Below, one piece after another: positions 59,720 through 64,000 of a DNA stretch of 64,000 nt. The stretch spans positions 90,339-154,338 of the forward strand of contig CAJUOB010000002.1 of the NCBI GenBank assembly GCA_910587915.1. The letters are read 5' to 3'. Both the position numbers and the translations under genes were made by a program. The notes below the pieces were generated by a model, which had not been told where the DNA came from, searched no databases, and saw nothing but the letters and a program-made list of their open reading frames with translations. Every line of letters begins with the position of its first letter. Position 1 is the first letter of the stretch. Origin of the DNA: an uncultured Muribaculaceae bacterium. GTDB lineage: Bacteria; Bacteroidota; Bacteroidia; Bacteroidales; Muribaculaceae.

Positions 59720-61566
59720 TTCTTAATCTTTATTACCTTCATTCCGCAATTAGCGCAATCGAAATCGAGCCTGTAGACACCCGATTCGTTACGCAGGAAA
59801 AGAGGCGACGGCAACTTGGCACCCATGCCTTTCTCGCGCAAGCAAGCGCCAAGCTCGCGCCGCAGACAGTAGCGTGTGTTCATCACCGTTATTTCATCGG
59901 CCTGAGGCATATCCACTTCCATGGCCTTCATTGCCACAGTTGCTCCATGAGTGCGATAGAATCGGTCGGCAAGTTTATTGGCCACATTGGCATGGTAGTC
60001 GAGCGGTGGCATTGCCGCAAAGGCATCGTGCGACAAAGCACATTTACGGCGGCGGTCAAATCCGTATGTATCGGCGGCATTGGCATCGAGCAGGTCCATG
60101 AGCCGGCGCCGTGCATCGGCCAGTACCGATACGGGCACAAATACATCGCCAAGAGCATCGTCGACAGTACCGGCCTCATATATTGTTCCACCCAACTTGC
60201 AGAGAAGATCGCGGCGACGGTCTGCCTGAGGCGTTCTGGCAGGCTGCATGTCGCACTCCGTAACTACCGACACACGACAGCCACGGCCATCGACAGCTGT
60301 AAGTACAAAGCGGTCGGGCGCGGCACTTCTCAAGTCAAAATCGACTTTTATTGTGCGCCGGCAACCGGCATCGGCAGTATCGAGGATATCGAAGAAAGCC
60401 TTGTCGGCATTTCGGTATATCGTCATACCCGGTTCGAGCCCCACGGGAGCCGAGGCGGGATAAAGCCGATTGCCATCGACACGGTTCAGGCGGAAACCGG
60501 TGAAATGCCCGGCGCGGTCGAAAAAGCCGAGACCGTCGCCATTGGTCAAAGTATCGTCGATACGTGCGGTGAGGCATTTTTTCACTGCATTATAGGCCGA
60601 TGTAGCCACCGCAACAGGTCGACCGGCCCACTTCGGAGTATCGATTGAAGCCATGCGGGCAGGCTTCCACAAAAAATACGACGTATATCCACGATTGAAG
60701 GTACGGTCGAGTGCGGGAGTGAATACACAATGCGCATCGCCACAGGAAGTGCGCTCATAACGGCCGTCGGATGATGCCACTATTTCGTTTAGTATACGCG
60801 AATATGCGGCCGTGACATTGGCTACATAGCGGGCATCCTTGAGGCGACCCTCGATTTTGAAAGACTGCGCACCGGCCTCTACAAGCGCACGCATGTCGGC
60901 GCTACGATTGAGGTCGCGCAGCGAAAGATAGTGCTTTGCAGGAGCAACCACACGGCCTGAGGCATCGGTAATCTCATAGGGCAGACGGCACATCTGCGGG
61001 CACTCGCCACGATTGGCACTGCGCTTCATGGCTGCAAAACCGGCATGGCAGTCGCCACTGTAACTCACGCACAGGGCGCCATGCACGAACACTTCGACAG
61101 GAACTCCGGCAGCCTCATGGGCCGCAGCAATCTGCTCGAGCGAGAACTCGCGTGGAAGCACAATCTGGGAAAATCCGGCCTTTGCAAGCCATGCTGCTTT
61201 CTCGGGACTACGCACATCGCATTGAGTACTGGCATGGAGCGCTATGGGTGGAAGGTCCATCTCGAGATAAGCCATATCCTGCACAATCAGCGCATCGACA
61301 CCGGCCCGATAGAGTTCCCACACCATATCGCGGGCACGGTCGAGCTCATTGTCGTAGAGGATAGTATTCATCGTCACATACACCTTGGCCCTGTAGCGGT
61401 GGGCAAACTCAACGAGAGAGGCAATATCGGCCACACTATTTGTGGCAGCAGCACGTGCGCCGAAAGCAGGTGCACCGATATAGACGGCATCGGCTCCGGC
61501 AAGGATGGCAATGCGGCCCACCGACGCATCGCGTGCCGGGGCCAGCAGTTCGAGAGAACGCTTCAT
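59716..61566 (-). CDS. Peptidase U32 family protein
   Basis: A 616-residue protein of the U32/collagenase-like family, whose E. coli members (RlhA, UbiU/UbiV) are now known to hydroxylate RNA or ubiquinone rather than cut peptides. MKRSLELLAPARDASVGRIA starts the TIM barrel. The signature EVFVHGALCVSYSGDCHAG is followed by conserved cysteines in NRGECPQMCRLPYE. FKIEGRLKDARYVANV is the next family block. Cys-x2-Cys ends the protein (DCANCGMKVIKIKK). The four conserved cysteines could hold an iron-sulfur cluster, as in UbiU/V. Overlaps PHP and DUF5715 genes by 4 bp each. Confidence 0.9.
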   Translation of the reverse strand: MKRSLELLAPARDASVGRIAILAGADAVYIGAPAFGARAAATNSVADIASLVEFAHRYRAKVYVTMNTILYDNELDRARDMVWELYRAGVDALIVQDMAYLEMDLPPIALHASTQCDVRSPEKAAWLAKAGFSQIVLPREFSLEQIAAAHEAAGVPVEVFVHGALCVSYSGDCHAGFAAMKRSANRGECPQMCRLPYEITDASGRVVAPAKHYLSLRDLNRSADMRALVEAGAQSFKIEGRLKDARYVANVTAAYSRILNEIVASSDGRYERTSCGDAHCVFTPALDRTFNRGYTSYFLWKPARMASIDTPKWAGRPVAVATSAYNAVKKCLTARIDDTLTNGDGLGFFDRAGHFTGFRLNRVDGNRLYPASAPVGLEPGMTIYRNADKAFFDILDTADAGCRRTIKVDFDLRSAAPDRFVLTAVDGRGCRVSVVTECDMQPARTPQADRRRDLLCKLGGTIYEAGTVDDALGDVFVPVSVLADARRRLMDLLDANAADTYGFDRRRKCALSHDAFAAMPPLDYHANVANKLADRFYRTHGATVAMKAMEVDMPQADEITVMNTRYCLRRELGACLREKGMGAKLPSPLFLRNESGVYRLDFDCANCGMKVIKIKK

Positions 61567-62387
61567 TTCACCACCTCCATAAGTTTATCGATGATAGCGA
61601 TAGCCTCGCGTCTGGAAGCGTCGATGCATTCCGGACGGTGCGCATCGCTGTTGACGAGCACAGGCACACCGGCCCGTAATAGACCTGGGAGCGTCGTTTC
61701 CGCAGGGAAAAAACGGCCATGCTCGGCGCGTGCCTTGGTATTCAACTCGATGGTAAGTCCATTAGCTATTATCAACTCGCACATACGGTCGATATACTGC
61801 TTGTAGAACGAACTGTCCTCGATACCGGGCTTATAGTACGATGCGTTCTGCCCGATTTTATCGAAATGGCCAAGGATGTCGAATCCCCCGGCAGCAATCA
61901 TAGCTTCCGACTGTCGGTAGAAGGTATCGACCACGTATTCGATGTCGTTGCGGAAATACTTACCCATCCGCATCTTGAAATTCTCGAAACGACCGTCGAT
62001 ATCCACCATCTCGCCTTCGGGCGTGGGAATGAAATGCACCGAGCCGATGATGTAATCGAGTGGTAGGGAATGGAAATAGGGATGGGCCGGTCCCCAATGG
62101 TCGCCGAGATAGTCCACTTCCATTCCGGCATAGAAACGGCAGGAAGCGAGCGCGGGATCAGACGATATGGCACGGTATTCGTCGAAATATTCGTCGACCG
62201 ACTCAAGGCTCATGTTGCATGGCGACTCGAACGGTATCGGCGAATGAGGTGAGAAACCGTAGTGACGGAATCCGGCTGCCACAGCAGCTTCGGCCATGAC
62301 ACGCATTGGTGCACGGCCGTCGCAAAACTGGGTGTGGCTATGGAATGTATAGTTTGTTTCGTTTTGTAAAATCGATTGGAAATCCAT
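61563..62387 (-). CDS. PHP-domain phosphatase, histidinol-phosphatase (HisJ)-like
   Basis: A 274-residue cytosolic metal-dependent phosphatase of the PHP superfamily. TFHSHTQFCDGRAP (HxH and Asp), YGFSPHSPIPFE, FYAGMEVDYLG, IIGSVHFI, ILGHFDKIG and LVNSDAHRPE give the nine metal ligands. HisJ-type enzymes remove phosphate from histidinol phosphate in histidine synthesis, but no other his gene lies in the window, so another phosphate ester is possible. I start it at MDFQSILQ, 10 bp after the cstA stop; the longer in-frame N-terminus comes from the cstA 3' end. Confidence 0.88.
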   Translation of the reverse strand: MDFQSILQNETNYTFHSHTQFCDGRAPMRVMAEAAVAAGFRHYGFSPHSPIPFESPCNMSLESVDEYFDEYRAISSDPALASCRFYAGMEVDYLGDHWGPAHPYFHSLPLDYIIGSVHFIPTPEGEMVDIDGRFENFKMRMGKYFRNDIEYVVDTFYRQSEAMIAAGGFDILGHFDKIGQNASYYKPGIEDSSFYKQYIDRMCELIIANGLTIELNTKARAEHGRFFPAETTLPGLLRAGVPVLVNSDAHRPECIDASRREAIAIIDKLMEVVK

Positions 62388-62397
62388 ATTGAGATTA

Positions 62398-63846
62398 TCA
62401 GTCGGCAGCTCCCGCGGCACCGGTGCGCGGCAACGCGCGGCAATAGCGGGCGAACAGCACCAGGCCCACGGCAGCAATGCCACATGCTATGCCCGATGCG
62501 AGTTCGATAGGAAGCCCGAATCCCTCGGGCGTGGGAGCGAATAGAATATAAGAAACCACCACAACCGTCATGAATACGGCCGGCACAAGGCATATGATAT
62601 ATGCCTTTCCATGGCGTGCGAGGTAGACCGCACAAGCCCAGAGAGTGATGGCTGCGAGAGTCTGGTTAGTCCAGGCGAAATAACGCCACAGAATATTGAA
62701 ATCGACCAACATGAGGCCGAAGGACGCAGCGAACAGCGGCAAGGACACAAGGATGCGCTTGAGCACCGGCTTCTGGTCGACCTTGAACATATCGGCCACG
62801 ATGAGTCGGGCCGAGCGAAGTGCTGTGTCGCCCGTGGTAATGGGAGCGGCCACTACTCCAAGTATGGCCAGAAGGCCTCCGAAAGTACCCAGCCAGCCCA
62901 CAGAGATATCGTGCACGAGGTCGCCGGCAGAATGAGCCGAAAGGTATTCGCTCAGGCCTCCATAGCCACCTGTGAAAGCGATGGCGGCTGCCGCCCAAAT
63001 GAGCGCCACTATGCCCTCGGCAACCATCGCGCCGTAGAACACGGGGCGGGCAAGCCGTTCGTTCTTTATGCATCGGGCCATCATGGGCGACTGGGTGGCG
63101 TGGAAGCCGGAAATAGCGCCACAGGCTATGCTGACGAACATCATCGGGAATACAGGATGCGTCGATGAATCGGCATAGCGGGTATCGAGCCCGTCGCCAA
63201 AGCCTACAGGGATATCATAGCCACCGAACAGAAGTACCGACATAAGTCCGAAAGCCATGAACAGCAACGCAAAGCCGAAGATCGGATAGAAACGACCGAT
63301 CAGTTTATCGATCGGCAGCAGTGTGGCTGTCATATAGTACACGAATATCACGGCAACCCAGAACCAATGTCCGGCCCAAGCCGGTGTCATACCGTCGAGA
63401 AGACCTGCCGGAGTGAGCACAAACACAGCACCGACAAGGACAAGCAAGAGCACCGACACTACGCGCATGATATGGCGTGCGGCCGGTCCGAGTTCCCGAC
63501 CCACAAGTTCGGGAAGCGACATGCCGCCGGAACGCACCGACATCATGGCCGAGATGAAATCGTGCACGGCACCACCGAAAATCGTGCCTACGACTATCCA
63601 TATGAAGGCCGCCGGACCGAACATTATGCCCATTATGGCACCGAAGATCGGACCGAGACCTGCGATGTTGAGAAACTGAATGAGGAAAACTTTCCACACG
63701 GGCATAGGAGTGAAGTCCACGCCGTCGGCATGGGTCATGGCCGGGGTCGGACGCGAGGCATCGGTGCCGAACACCCGCTCGGCAATGGCGCCGTAGACGA
63801 AGTAGCCGCCTACGAGCACAAGAAGAGAGATTATAAAGGCGCTCAT
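62398..63846 (-). CDS. cstA: Carbon starvation protein A (CstA)-type transporter
   Basis: A 482-residue integral membrane protein with about 13 hydrophobic segments. The family signature GLGPIFGAIMGIMFGPAAF, the adjacent VHDFISAMMSVRSGGMSLPEL and FFGFHATQSP-type block (AISGFHATQSPMMAR) are clear, as are PITTGDTALRSARLIVAD and WRYFAWTNQTLA. CstA and its relative BtsT import pyruvate or peptides. It is shorter than E. coli CstA (701), like other Bacteroidetes members. It overlaps floA by 4 bp. Confidence 0.95.
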   Translation of the reverse strand: MSAFIISLLVLVGGYFVYGAIAERVFGTDASRPTPAMTHADGVDFTPMPVWKVFLIQFLNIAGLGPIFGAIMGIMFGPAAFIWIVVGTIFGGAVHDFISAMMSVRSGGMSLPELVGRELGPAARHIMRVVSVLLLVLVGAVFVLTPAGLLDGMTPAWAGHWFWVAVIFVYYMTATLLPIDKLIGRFYPIFGFALLFMAFGLMSVLLFGGYDIPVGFGDGLDTRYADSSTHPVFPMMFVSIACGAISGFHATQSPMMARCIKNERLARPVFYGAMVAEGIVALIWAAAAIAFTGGYGGLSEYLSAHSAGDLVHDISVGWLGTFGGLLAILGVVAAPITTGDTALRSARLIVADMFKVDQKPVLKRILVSLPLFAASFGLMLVDFNILWRYFAWTNQTLAAITLWACAVYLARHGKAYIICLVPAVFMTVVVVSYILFAPTPEGFGLPIELASGIACGIAAVGLVLFARYCRALPRTGAAGAAD

Positions 63847-64000
63847 TCGTTTATCTCCGGAATCGATGAAGGATTATGCCCGAGGCTCTCGCGCATGGAT
63901 GTGTCGGCCTCGATATTTTTCATCTTGTAGTAGTCCATTATACCCAGATTACCGCTGAGGAATGCCTGAGCCATGGCCTTGGGCAGCTCGCATTCGGCCT
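63843..64000 (-). CDS. floA: Flotillin-like protein FloA, C-terminal part (cut by window end)
   Basis: Only the last 51 codons are in the window. They read AECELPKAMAQAFLSGNLGI then MDYYKMKNIEADT and end SSIPEINE, which is the usual FloA/YqfA C-terminus (MDYYxMxNIxADT is diagnostic). FloA is a membrane-bound scaffold that organises lipid microdomains, and the rest of the gene lies beyond 64000. Its stop overlaps the cstA ATG by 4 bp, so it begins or precedes the long operon. Confidence 0.85.
   Translation of the reverse strand, partial: AECELPKAMAQAFLSGNLGIMDYYKMKNIEADTSMRESLGHNPSSIPEINE

Overview
The window looks like a piece of a Bacteroidales chromosome, probably Muribaculaceae (this placement is an inference). 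It carries SusC/SusD-type outer-membrane genes, a one-protein hybrid two-component sensor, many lipoproteins with acidic residues right after the lipid cysteine, and promoters of the Bacteroidetes type (TAnnTTTG with an upstream TTTG-like box). Ribosome-binding sites are A/T-rich rather than GGAGG. Coding GC is high for the order. I found no rRNA, tRNA, CRISPR array, transposase or prophage gene.

Layout. 84-3417: an S9 peptidase, DUF6155 and TapB-like operon. 3705-27555: a polysaccharide-utilisation region. It holds an alpha/beta hydrolase and a hybrid sensor (minus strand), a divergent operon of surface glycan-binding lipoprotein, SusC and SusD, then lipoprotein GH30, GH2 and a double GH43, a GH78 rhamnosidase, cdsA, and a GH127 beta-L-arabinofuranosidase. 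The enzyme set (beta-1,6-type GH30, GH2, GH43 pair, rhamnosidase, beta-arabinofuranosidase) suggests a rhamnose- and arabinose-decorated galactan, such as a type II arabinogalactan, as the target. 27990-33087 (minus): gpmI with a small membrane protein and a DEDD exonuclease, then a LysE exporter, a fused BioG-BioC and bioD for pimelate/biotin synthesis. 33180-34888: a MORN-GH25 lysozyme translationally coupled to a PrsW-like membrane protease. 34938-37400 (minus): a lone, lower-GC six-hairpin glycosidase-like gene.

37621-46033 is mostly housekeeping: rplU-rpmA, an S1/P1 nuclease, glycyl-tRNA synthetase, LemA plus an FKBP lipoprotein, DUF5606, and a GH99-like/calcineurin-like phosphoesterase pair. 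46521-48566 is htpG (minus). 48895-52878 is a surface lipoprotein followed by a BACON-S41 protease lipoprotein, driven by a promoter that sits inside a 15-bp inverted repeat. 53113-53496 (minus) holds two tiny membrane-protein genes, one of only 58 codons. 53655-64000 (minus) is a tightly packed operon of at least 10 kb: floA (cut by the window end), cstA, a PHP phosphatase, peptidase U32, a DUF5715 lipoprotein with an M15-like zinc motif, a giant AsmA-like protein, a HAD hydrolase and aroB, mostly joined by 4-bp stop/start overlaps.

The non-coding part is also informative. There are several strong rho-independent terminators, clusters of short GC-rich palindromes of REP/BIME type in four or five intergenic regions, and perfect palindromes at the GH30 transcription start and just upstream of the glyS -7 box. 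A nested inverted repeat precedes lemA, and there is a candidate invertible promoter in front of the 48895 lipoprotein.
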